A stretch of DNA of 64,000 nucleotides from Tolypeutes matacus (lineage: Eukaryota; Chordata; Mammalia; Cingulata; Chlamyphoridae): assembly GCA_026826555.1 (NCBI GenBank), contig JAKSZT010053883.1, forward strand, positions 26,901,225 through 26,965,224. Reading direction: 5' to 3'. The notes beneath the pieces are model-generated. The model did no database searches, was not told where the DNA came from, and saw only the letters and a list, made by a program, of their open reading frames with translations. A program made the translations under genes and the position numbers. The number at the start of each line of letters is the position of its first letter. Position 1 is the stretch's first letter. Below, in pieces: positions 55,040-64,000 of the stretch.

Positions 55040-55250
55040 CAGCACTTTTCCCTCAGGTTAGATGGGGCTCTACTCACTAGCTGTGTGACCTTGGGCAAGA
55101 TGCTTAACCTCCCAGAGCCTCTGCTGCTCATCTGCAAAAAGGAGATGATGACAATAGTACCTAGCTCGCAGAGGTTTTGTGAGGATTCAATAAGGATGCA
55201 TGGACCGCACTGTGCAGAGATGTTGCTATGCCTGGCACAGGCAGTGCTCA
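55040..55250 (+). repeat. MIR SINE next to exon 2
   Basis: Sense-oriented: CTAGCTGTGTGACCTTGGGC, GATGCTTAACCTCCCAGAGC and TTTTGTGAGGATTCAATAAG, with GCCTGGCACAGGCAG at the end, about 70 bp from the exon 2 donor. Confidence 0.87.
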
Positions 55251-55319
55251 TCTCCCTTTTCCCGCTACAGCGACTGTTGCCACTCTCGGCAGCAGCCTTG
55301 TCATCATTACAGTTCTTAC

Positions 55320-55478
55320 CTGCTGCACAGCGGCCAGGCTCTGGAGCTGGGCGCTGCTGAGGTGCTGTTGCTGAAGCGCTGCAGTCTGCAGCATGAGGTG
55401 CTGTTGCTGTGCAGCGTACATCTGCTGCAGGTACTGAGCTGCAGTGCTCGGCTGCCGATGCAGGGCCTGCTGGATCAC
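55320..55478 (-). CDS. PHC2: PHC2 coding exon 2: Gln-rich
   Basis: Acceptor TTCTTAG|GTG (AG at 55480-55479), donor GTAAGA from 55319. Encodes residues 59-111 in phase 0: VIQQALHRQPSTAAQYLQQM, YAAQQQHLMLQTAALQQQHL, SSAQLQSLAAVQQ. It appears identical to human as I remember it. The Gln/Leu-rich helix-forming stretch is the most conserved part of the N-terminus. The first codon is GTG (Val), inside the protein, not a start. Confidence 0.98.
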
Positions 55479-58300
55479 CTAAGAAGGGCGAGGGAGAGGG
55501 GAAGAGCAGGAGCTATCACCCAGCCCACTGCAAACCCACTCCTTCTGCAACCATGTCTTGTCAACACATCTCTCCCTCAGAGCTGAAAGAAGGACACGGG
55601 ACCACAGCTGTAACCAAGTCCTACTCTCCAAGGAGGTGAGGTAGACACCTATTTGCAAAGCTTTATAAATTTCTGCCTTGTCTATCTTGCCCCTCTCTTC
55701 AGCTCACGTACTCCTCTGTTTGTAACCCAAAGGGTCTGCTCCTGTGTCAGCCACCCCAGGATGGAAAATCAGACTTGCTCTAACCCACTCTAGGGGCATT
55801 AGGGAGGCTCAGGATGACCAAAGCCCCACCCCCCCCTTAAGCCTCCAATGACACTGTATCCTATGCCAAGCTTGTTAGGAACTTCCCTGGCCCTGCCATT
55901 CTTCAGCCAGAGATTAAGTTGATTGGAACACAGGGAAGATGGTGATGGAGGGAAGTGAATCTTGACAAGGCAGACAGAAGAAAGGGGGTGGAAGAGACAA
56001 GTCAGAAGGAGTGCCTATGCTAGCTTTAGCAATACAGCCAGTCATGGTAAAACTTATCCAAAGGCAACAGCCTCCCCTGTTGAGGCTTCAAGAAAGACTT
56101 GGTGCTGCGTCCCAGGTTCTGCCCACAGCTTCCTGGAAAGTCCTATTAGTCCCTTAGAAAAAGGTCTTTTTGGCCTTGCAGAGCAGGCCAATGCCACGAG
56201 ATGATACATTTTTCTTATTTTTTCCCCTTTTCTCTTTATCCCTCCCTCTTTTTAGTTGTCATCTCTCATGCCTTGGTCTTACAGTTAAATCCCTCTTTCC
56301 TGATGGGATTGGCTGAGCCTCAGTCTCTTGGGAATGACAAAAGGCTGCTCTTTGATCCTCCCCCCCGTCTACCCCCAACCCCTGAAAGCCCTCTCCTAAC
56401 CACCAGGAACAGAGAAAAGCAATGTCTTTACCTCATCCCTGAGATCCTCCGTCGTCTTCTAATAAGTCGTGGAGACATTTCTCTTCCTTTTTACTCCCTT
56501 ATCTGGCCACTTTCCGGCCACCTCTTCCCAACTGATGCCTTATACTGGGCCCTGGCCAAGCTTTGGCCTACTTCCTACTCTTACCTCTGCTGGATCCCTG
56601 GCCACAGAGCTGCTCCCGACCCTGGGCCTACCCCCACGCAACCAGCCTTCAGTCTGGATCTCTCTAAGTTAGTGTGATTTCTAGAGCTGGTAGCTCTAGG
56701 ACAAAACCACCTCTGGGTTCCAGTTTGGGGTTCTGTGAGAACAGGCTGATATCACAGATTCTCCACTGGCTCTGGTGTCTCCTCTGATACCCCACCCCAT
56801 CTTAAACTTCCTCACATTTCCCTCAGATTCCATTCACTTTTGGTATACTTTTCCCTCTGAGGGTTCTGTTTTACATGAACTCAGTTCTTTTTCTTCCTGC
56901 CCTCACCAAAAATATTTCTTCTTCTTGCCTTTATTTAGACCTCTCTATTTTCCTTACATTCCTAAAAGTGACCACCACTGCAGTTCTGCTAGCAGTAGCA
57001 CTCAGCACTTCCTCATTAGAGGATGTCAATGAATGGAAATAGGAGACGCCCTAAATGGTTCTGCTTGGGTGTGAAAAGCAACCTTGGGTCATTCCATTTG
57101 CCAGAGCAGATACCCCAAATCCCTTTTGTCTAGGGTTCTGATAAGTGGTAGGAGGAAGGAACATCCTAATGTCAGCCGATGGAAATTAGAACTAAAATAC
57201 TCATGCATGAAAAGGCCAGAGGAAGAGGCTGGAGGGGGCAAGGATGGGTGCAAGAAACATGGTTTTATTAAGAATGAGATGGGGATAATTGGGAGAGGGA
57301 AGATTCCAGAGGATCTGATGGTGTCTTTTTTAGCTAGACTTTTCAAGTCCCCTCACTGTCTGCTGTGACTTCTCCATTCCATTATCTGGGCCTAGGGCCA
57401 AAGCAGGATGAGGTCACTTGTTGAATATATCCAAGAAGTAATAGCAAAGTTATTAGAGTAAATAGAGAAAGTAGTTCCCAGCTGCTGTCTCTCTTTTCTG
57501 CTTCAAATAGAGGGAACCTCAAACAGAGGTAGTGATTAAGAACATGGGTTTAGGGTAAGGATAAGATTCAAATTTTTTTTATCTTTACCTGAATGACCTT
57601 GGAAAAGTTACTACCTTCTCTGACCCTCAGTTTTCTCAGCTATAGAACTGTGCCTGATAATAACCATTCTGATAACCAGAGGAGGAGAAGATAAATATGC
57701 AAAACGCTTAGTACAGTGCCTGGCACACAATGGATGTCAATACATGATAAGACTGCATTTTGGAACAGTGTGTAAATCAAGTGGAAGGCTTATAGATGAC
57801 ACTTTGCAACTTTGCAAACCACTGCTTTAGGGAAGAAGGTCAAACGCTTCAAAGACAAAGGACAGTTTTGGAATTCTTTCTTGGTGCTCTCTCTTTAAGG
57901 AGACTTTTTACTTGCAGGAAATGGTTTATTTAGATAGTGGGTTTGGGTTGTGGCTGAGCAGCTCCCATTTTGTGTTTGTTATTTTTACTTGTCTGCACCT
58001 TATACTTTCACACACCTATCCTCCCAAAACTGTACCCTGGGATCTGAGTCATTAGGTAAGATAGGAGTTTTTCTGATCTGCTAAGTATCCCCTCTCTTCT
58101 CCAAACTTCCTTGACGAGACATATCTAGCATAATTTCTTCTCCTATAAATATACACAAATATAAATCCACTAACCCACTCCCCTATACCCATTCTAGATT
58201 CAACACTAAGGTTATTCCAGCAGATCATACCAATACCCCCCTCGTGGCTAGCTCTGTAGATGATTAAGGAATACAATTCCTGGACCAGTTGGAATCTTAC
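55479..58300 (-). other. PHC2: PHC2 intron 1 (between coding exons 1 and 2)
   Basis: Contains one MIR (57525-57765). The stretch 55500-57520 shows no repeat or exon I recognise, and the open frames on the plus strand (such as 56201-56677) match nothing known. Confidence 0.75.
57525..57765 (+). repeat. MIR SINE
   Basis: Sense-oriented: GTAGTGATTAAGAACATGGG, GACCCTCAGTTTTCTCAGC, CAGTGCCTGGCACACAATG. Confidence 0.88.
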
Positions 58301-58477
58301 CTGCACAGTCTGCCGGTCAGGAATACCACTGTACACAGAAATCTGGGGCCCAGTTGGGCGGCCATTTCCACCACTGCTGCTATTGTTGCATCCACTGCTG
58401 CTACTGACCCCGCTGGTACTGCTGGCAACACTGGCACTGCTAGATGTATGTGGAACAGGCAGCTCATTCTCCATGGC
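58301..58477 (-). CDS. PHC2: PHC2 coding exon 1 with start codon
   Basis: ATG at 58474-58472 in the good context GCCATGG. Encodes residues 1-58: MENELPVPHTSSSASVASST, a Ser-rich run (SGVSSSSGCNNSSSGGNG), then RPTGPQISVYSGIPDRQTVQ. In human the last part (about residues 33-56) is known to interact with BMI1. Donor GTAAGA from 58300. An AG at 58479-58478 just before GCC marks an acceptor, so the start codon is three bases inside an internal exon and upstream non-coding exon(s) must exist outside the window. The polypyrimidine tract before it is poor (ACATTATAG). Confidence 0.97.
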
Positions 58478-58904
58478 CTATAATGTGGCACAGTCAAGGC
58501 GTTCAGGTGGCAGAAGAGCAGGCAGATGCTGGGAGGGAAGAGGCAGAAGTGAAATATTAAACACTTACTTGAGAATGCACTTGTATGCTTCAGCTTTCCA
58601 AACAGCCTATGGTGGGGCCAATTCAGAACTGAGGTCTCCAGACACACCTACCAGCAGAAGGGCGGGGCCAGGCTTGGTTCCCCAGAAATTTGAAATCAGT
58701 TCTGCCCGATTCTAAAGTCTCTGATCTGTTCATTCTGCAAGAGGAGTAGATTTCATCTAATGTTCTTCCTAACAGTGATTTTAGGGATCATTTCACCCTA
58801 TCAATCTTTTCATCTTTGGGATAGGGAAACTGAACAGATAATTTATGTTATGTTATATGTTATTTGTCTGCTAGTAAAAGAAATGGGATTAAAAATCTAG
58901 TGAG

Positions 58905-58995
58905 GGGTCGGATGTGGCTCAACTGGTTGGGCGTCCGTCTCCCATATGGAGGGACCCGGGTTCGATCCCTGGGACCTCCCGGTAAAAAAAAAAAA
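58905..58995 (+). mobile_element. Simple tRNA-derived SINE (tRNA unit + poly(A))
   Basis: About 78 nt of tRNA-like sequence, with box A TGGCTCAACTGG and box B GGTTCGATCCC, followed directly by poly(A). Perfect 14-bp duplications AAAAATCTAGTGAG flank it (58891-58904 and 58996-59009). It has no body beyond the tRNA unit. Confidence 0.94.
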
Positions 58996-59057
58996 AAAAA
59001 TCTAGTGAGAATAGAATGAGAAAAAGAGGCAAATAAGGAGGCAATAAACAAATAAGT

Positions 59058-59147
59058 ATTTATTTATTTTTAGGAGGTACCAGGAATTGAGTCCAGGACC
59101 TTGTATATGGGAAGCAGGCACTCAACCACTGAGCTACATCCACTCCC
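59058..59147 (-). mobile_element. Older tRNA-derived SINE
   Basis: Reverse orientation: GAATTGAGTCCAGGACCTTG (box B region) and CTCAACCACTGAGCTACATC (box A region), preceded by TATTTATTTATTTTTA. No clean duplication. It is the same older subfamily as at 1-58. Confidence 0.82.
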
Positions 59148-59249
59148 CTGTTTTGTTTTTCAAAGTCAGAAGAGCTTTGAGTATGTTTGATGTCTCTGTT
59201 TTCTTAAGTACTTACTGAGAGCTCTCTAAATCTCATGCTGAACAGGGCA

Positions 59250-59475
59250 CTGTATTGAGCAATGTGGTTAAAAGCACAGGTTTTGCAATCACAAAGACTT
59301 GGGTTTGAGATTTGGCTTTTCCACTTACTAGCTGCGAAACCTTCTCACTTGTCATGCCATAACTTCTCCAAACTTGTTTCTTAATCTGTAAAATGTGACA
59401 GTATATGGATTGTTGTGAAGTTCAAGTAAAACAATGATGCAACGTATTGAGCAGAATGTCAGCATATGCTGAGTA
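59250..59475 (+). repeat. MIR SINE, near full length
   Basis: Sense-oriented: GCAATGTGGTTAAAAGCACA, CTTGGGTTTGAGATTTGGC, CACTTACTAGCTGCGAAACC, CTTAATCTGTAAAATGTGAC. Confidence 0.9.
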
Positions 59476-61438
59476 CACTGTCAGAGTTGGCTACTTTGTA
59501 TTAGTATTGTCCCCAGCCTGGCTCCCACTGTTCTATTTCAATAGCTCAATCTTCTTCCAAGATGGAATTGGTGGAGCCTCTTGGAACCTCCTATCCCATT
59601 CAGTATGGAGTGCTAGAAATTCCTTAAGGGACCATCCTATGGTTCAAGTTCAGTCCTGGAAATTGCACATTCCCTTGAGGCAATGTGTTTGCAAGTGGAG
59701 AGGGGTTGGGAAGGAAGGATGGGGTGGTGGGAGTGGCACACCCAGATCTAAGTTAGATTTCCTCTCTTTTTTCACGCTATTCTTAAAAATCTTCATTTCT
59801 GTATACAAGCTTTTCTTTCTACCCATTCCTTCCTACATCAAAAATACTATTTCTTTGTTATCCCATCATACACATTCACTGTTCTGCTTGCAGATTATAC
59901 CAATTTAATAAATGAATAAAATAATATGATTTTTCATATTAATTAAGCATTAATTAGTACAAAGAATCAAAATAGTCAATGTCCTGTTGTCATCTTCTCA
60001 ATGCTGCTCCATTTGTGAGTTGTCAAACATTCCTCAGGCTGCCTTCTTCAGACTGGGTAGGTTTGGAAAAGGTGGGAGTACAGGCAAAAAGACAAGAACA
60101 TTAAGGACAGAGAAACCTGGACCACTTGCAGCTGAGTTGCTGTTTGGAGGTCTCTGGCTTCCAAGGCCTTGTATCAGCCTGCAAAACATGCTCATTCCCT
60201 GGGTCCTTGAGCAGATCTCCCCCTTAATGTTTGTATGTCTGTTCTACTGCTACAGTGCAAGACCCCTGTCTAGGAATTCCTTTGTCCTGCACTGCACTAG
60301 CTTTTGGGCCTCATTATGGCTGCTGACTTGTTAAGGATCTCATGATGATAATGGTGATGCAGGAATCAATGAAACAGCAAAGTCAATAAGTAATTCCTGT
60401 GCTCTGCCCTGTTGAAACCCGACTTATGTTCTAGGGAGGGAAAAGTGTGCTGGGTAGAAAGTGGTAGAAGGCACAATTCCTGACCTTGCAGAAACTGACA
60501 AATTAGCTGTAGAGATGAAGCTCAACTAAAATTTTAAGCACCACCAAGCAACAAATCAGTAAATGATAGTTACATTCAAACACAGAATTCTCCATAATAT
60601 TCCAAGGTCTTCTTTTAGTCAAACGCTTACCTCCCTTTCCCAACTGTTGACCAGAATTGGCTTTCGGTTCTTGCTTTTCATCTCACCCTAGGAAATCTTA
60701 ACTGAAGTACTTATAAACATTAAAAAAATAAAATAAAATAAAATGGAGAACGGGGCAGGAGCCACAGCAAATTAAGAGGATAGGATAATCCACATCCTGA
60801 ATGATCAAGCCTCAATTCTATTTTTTTTTCCCTTTTGCAGTTACAATTGTGTATATTCAATTCTTGTTGAGAAATAAAAGAAGACAAAATTCTAAAGAGA
60901 GGATGGTATTCCTTTATAGAAAAGTTGCACAGATAAGGACAGCAACTGCTGTTTACCCCATGCTGGGGAGAGAAATTTACCCTAACATCATGGAGACAAA
61001 GGCACAATGTGTTTCCTGAACTCTCTTGCCTGCCTCCCTCCTTCCTTCTGCCAAACTTGCCTTTCCCTTCTCTCTTCACTCTCTCATTCTTGGCTTCGTC
61101 CTTTCCCCTCCCTGCCTTGCCTTTTCTATCTCACTAATTTTTGCCTCTCCCCTCCCTCTTGGTTCTCCCACTCCTCTTCCTGCCCCTCTTCCCCAGCCTC
61201 TCTCACACCTGCGCTCAATCCTGCTTCCCATTTACCACTGATGTCTTGCCGCTGGCTTCCTTATGCCTGTCCCACCCTTCTGTGTGCTCACACACTCACC
61301 TCCATTATCCTTGGGCTCTCTGACTTGCTACCTCTCTTTGACTCTTTTGAACACGTGCATGCTCACCCCCTCACTCTCTTGCCCTCTGTTGACTGATCCT
61401 ACTTGTTCCAGGTTTACTCTAATGAGCTCTCTCCCTTA

Positions 61439-61838
61439 TTTATTTATTTATTTTTTAATTTTTATAGTGAATTTTTAAAAAAGATTTATTTTATTAATTT
61501 CTCCCCCCCACACTTGTTGTTTACGCTCGCTGTCTGCTCTCTGTTCGTCTTCTTTTTAGGAGGCACAGGGAACTGAACCTGGGACCTCACATGTGGGAGG
61601 GAGGTACCCAATCACTTGAGCTACCTTTGCTCCCTGCTAGTTGTGTCTTTTACTATGTTTTCTCTCTGTCTCTTTATTGTGTCATCTTGCTGGGTCATAT
61701 TGTTGCATCAGCTTGCCGCACTAGCCTGTTGCATCAGCTCGGTGTCTCGCTCGTCTTCTTTAGGAGGCACAGGGAACCGAACCCAGGAAGTCCCTTGTGG
61801 TAGGTGGGTGCCCAACTGCTTGAGCCACATTTGCTTCC
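61439..61838 (-). mobile_element. Dimeric tRNA-derived SINE
   Basis: Reverse copy of the dimeric family: heads at about 61558-61634 (GGGAACTGAACCTGGGACCT) and 61762-61838 (GGGAACCGAACCCAGGAAGT), with a body between them and an (ATTT)n tail. Flanked by CTCTCCCTTA (61429-61438) and CTCTCCCTCA (61839-61848). Confidence 0.9.
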
Positions 61839-62059
61839 CTCTCCCTCATTCTTGACCTCTTTGCTCTCTCTGCCTCTCTCTAGTGTGGGTCTCTCCCCAC
61901 ACTCTCTTCCGACCCTGCTTACCCCTGACCGACCTCTTTGATTCATTTTGAGAATTTATTCGGGTTAAATTTTGTATGTGGTATGAGGTATGCATATGTA
62001 TATCTAGTTGTCCCTGCACCATTTGTTCAATTACCTCTGTTCCTGGGCTTACACTATTC

Positions 62060-62740
62060 CCCCAGTAAGCTTCTCAGCATCGTATATGAAGCCTTCCATG
62101 ACCCAACCCTGCCTGCCTCCCTGGCCTCATTTCCCACCACTTTCTACGCTACATTCTCACTGGGTTCAGCATTATTCCAAATGACCTGAAATTTTTTTGA
62201 CACTGCCATTTCCCACCTCTGTGGCTTTACTCACACTCTTCCCTTCCCTTGAAATGCCTTCCACTTTTCACTTGTCCAACGCATTAGATCATGTCAAGAG
62301 AACTTGAGTCTCTTCCGTGAAACATTTACTCAATGCCACTTCTTCTAACTATGCTCTCACTTCTTTCAAAGTAGGTCCTAATTTCTTCCTTTAAACCACC
62401 CAACTGGCTGTTTTTACAACACTTTGTGCTTATAATGTAGTTATTACAAGAAGTGATTTGCTTATGTTTCTGTCTTCCCCACTGGGTTCTGAATTCCCGG
62501 AGATTAGGGATTGTACCATATTCTCCTATATATACTGATGCTTCATTCCATTCATTCCATAAATGTTAGTTGAGCAGAACTGCTTAGAACGTACCATCCT
62601 CCATCCTCCTCCTCATCTGAACACTCAGCTTAATTTCTACTCATCCACAGAATTCTTCCCAACTACTTTAACTTGAACTCTCACAAGTATACACCACCTG
62701 TTATTTCAGTACCTTCCATCAATGGTGTCTATACTAATAC
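62060..62740 (+). repeat. L2 3' regions (one or two copies)
   Basis: GAAGCCTTCCATGACCCAAC, CACTCTTCCCTTCCCTTGAA and CATTCCATAAATGTTAGTTG form one L2-like unit to about 62585. A second L2-like piece follows (CACAGAATTCTTCCCAACTA). Confidence 0.7.
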
Positions 62741-62930
62741 TAGTGATAATTTATTGAACACCTTTATATATACTCATGACCTCCCTTATGGTGTAGGTAT
62801 TATTATCCCAATTTTGTCACTGAGGAACTCATCTAAGAAACTCACCTAAGGTCATCAAAGAACTGAGATACAAACCGGGTTTGACTCTGAAGTCATTGCT
62901 TTTCCCACTATGCCATTTGAGCCTTCACCT
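62740..62930 (-). repeat. MIR SINE fragment
   Basis: Reverse orientation: TAATTTATTGAACACCTTTA, GTATTATTATCCCAATTTTG and CCTAAGGTCATCAAAGAACTG. Confidence 0.82.
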
Positions 62931-64000
62931 ATAATCTCATCTTGAGACATTATTTCAATCACATTGGGCAAAGTCCACATCAGAGCATACTAGATTTTCA
63001 GAGGTAGAAAGGAATTGATATCACTGAGTTTAATCTTCTAATCATTAACACCTATTAAATACTTTATACTTACAAAATAATCTCTCTCTCTAATGATAAA
63101 GTATAAAAGATAATATGCATGTCTACCCACCAACCAGTTTAAGAAATGGAGTATTACCATAATCCCCCTCATTATTCCTATGTAAAAACTGAGACCCAGT
63201 GACTTGTCCAAAATGGTATGGCTCCTTTGAATCTCCTACAGTACCATGGACCCAGAAGGTCCCCCCAGGAAACCCACTAGCCTCCTATTGGTGGGGACTT
63301 AACCAGGAGGCTGGAATTTGCCCTGAGGAGAAATCAGAAGCTAGGGTCCTGCTTATGAGTCACTTACTCACTGGTCTTCTAGTGGAAAGGAACTTGAGTT
63401 AGCAAGAAACACTATTGGGAAGAGTGTCAATATAGCAGCTTTCAGACTTTTTCTTCTTCAGTTCCAAGTTTTCAGTACCTCCCTACTCCCACTTTCCTTC
63501 TGCCTCAAAGCTCTGATCTGTTGGGAAGTAAAAAAGGCTTTTGAAGTCTCAGTGAGGGCTACTGAGGTATCTGAATCCTTTAAATTTTCGTGGTATCTAG
63601 GCTTTAAGCATTTTACCCATTCCTATTAAATTTCCTTTTAATTCCTACTCTTACACATTCTTCTCTCTTCTTCCTTCTAACCAGTTCCTTATTTCTTCCC
63701 TAAGGCCACCCATCCCTATGGACGCCCACTATGAACTACAGCCAAGTCTGCTTAACGGATAATATCCAGAATTGGAAGTCTGCTTTTTTTTTGGTTCCAG
63801 CTCACTGCGTGGGTTTGTGTGCAGCTCTACTTCAGTCAATTCTCCCTCCCAATCACAAGGGACCGCTCGGAATGATGTGCTGACTATAACCGGCTTGGAT
63901 AGTGATCTTATTATAGGTCTCTGCTGCCCACAGGGCCTGAGACCAGCAGCTGGAGAAATGCTGATGGTTCTGCCCTCCCAGGAGCCACCAAGTCTAGGAA

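Larger units (their letters stand above)
53743..55319 (-). other. PHC2: PHC2 intron 2
   Basis: Filled largely by repeats: a MIR split by a dimeric SINE (53830-54430), an L2 3' end (54470-54915) and another MIR (55040-55250). Confidence 0.85.
4762..58477 (-). other. PHC2: PHC2 gene: 14 coding exons, runs off the right edge
   Basis: PHC2 is a Polyhomeotic subunit of canonical PRC1, the chromatin complex that clusters H3K27me3-marked genes; it polymerises through its SAM domain. Every coding exon was placed by protein match plus GT/AG sites and phase, and the joined frame is 860 residues (human 858). Order: Ser-rich N-terminus with the region known to contact BMI1 (about 33-56), Gln-rich segments (59-137), a Pro-rich linker, poly-Q (about 351-366), HD1 (about 562-590), FCS zinc finger (644-667), basic linker, SAM (about 794-858). 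No frameshift or premature stop is visible, so the copy looks functional. The 5' UTR exon(s) and main promoter are right of 64000. The coding span is about 52 kb, stretched by introns 6 (12 kb) and 8 (18 kb). Confidence 0.97.
58478..64000 (-). other. PHC2: PHC2 5' intron (upstream of coding exon 1)
   Basis: No exon found up to the window edge. It holds SINEs at 58905, 59058 and 61439, a MIR at 59250, L2 fragments at 62060-62740, a MIR at 62740-62930 and a MIR-like end near 63040-63210. The stretches 59480-61430 and 63210-64000 show nothing else, apart from a pyrimidine-rich block at 61020-61430. Confidence 0.75.

Noticed and set aside
58905..58980. A true tRNA gene
   Set aside because: A and B boxes are present, but the poly(A) tail and target-site duplications show a retroposed SINE. 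The same holds for the other heads. The stem pairing is not that of a functional tRNA.
61007..61396. 129-codon plus-strand ORF
   Set aside because: It lies in a C/T-rich stretch; the Leu/Pro/Ser composition follows from pyrimidine bias.
1..64000. CRISPR array, operon, phage or plasmid structures
   Set aside because: The window is vertebrate intronic DNA; there are no regularly spaced direct repeats and no prokaryotic gene organisation.

Overview
The window is mammalian nuclear DNA with intron-rich genes, MIR, L2, hAT, Tigger and MaLR fossils, and many tRNA-derived SINEs with poly(A) or (AATA)n tails and clear target-site duplications. The SINE heads (TGGCTCAAnnnnTNGGGC box A, GGTTCGATCCC-type box B, and a CCATATGGGAGG motif between them) look like the DAS/DASSINE families of Xenarthra. 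I lean towards a sloth or anteater rather than an armadillo, because the armadillo head variant I know does not appear. This lineage call comes from memory of repeat families, not from a search.

Almost all of the window is one gene on the minus strand: PHC2 (Polyhomeotic homolog 2, a subunit of Polycomb repressive complex 1). I traced 14 coding exons from the ATG at 58474 to the TAG at 6030. Every boundary has GT/AG sites and every codon phase closes, giving 860 residues against 858 for the human protein. The domains are the Ser/Gln-rich N-terminus, a Pro/Gln-rich middle with poly-Q, HD1, the FCS zinc finger (Cys 644, 647, 663, 667) and the C-terminal SAM domain. The 3' UTR runs to an AATAAA at 4779-4774. 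An acceptor AG lies three bases before the start codon, so the first, non-coding exon(s) lie upstream, beyond the right edge.

The large intron between coding exons 8 and 9 holds a strong CpG island (about 32.0-32.8 kb). It fits the internal promoter of the short PHC2 isoform. That isoform would start at the in-frame ATG at 18396 and be exactly 323 residues long, keeping HD1, FCS and SAM but losing the N-terminal half. A consensus donor at 32197/32196 could end its first exon.

Two smaller genes are recognisable. At 2161-2139 (minus) lies the first coding exon of A3GALT2 (MALKEGLR, then a GTGAGT donor), head-to-tail behind PHC2 with about 2.3 kb between them, as in human. Immediately upstream of the acceptor of PHC2 coding exon 10, the intron matches the mir-3605 locus, whose 3p arm ends at the splice-site AG.

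The rest is intronic or intergenic. The most instructive part is the last intron (6.2-12.5 kb). There an old MIR is split by an MLT1-type MaLR provirus, which itself holds a younger solo LTR (5-bp duplication CTGCT) and a SINE. The right half of that MIR carries another SINE, and an internally deleted Tigger1 with a dimeric SINE in its tail follows. I found no previously undescribed biological system. The points most worth checking are the splice-embedded microRNA, the tandem donor of exon 7, the internal promoter and the nested repeats.
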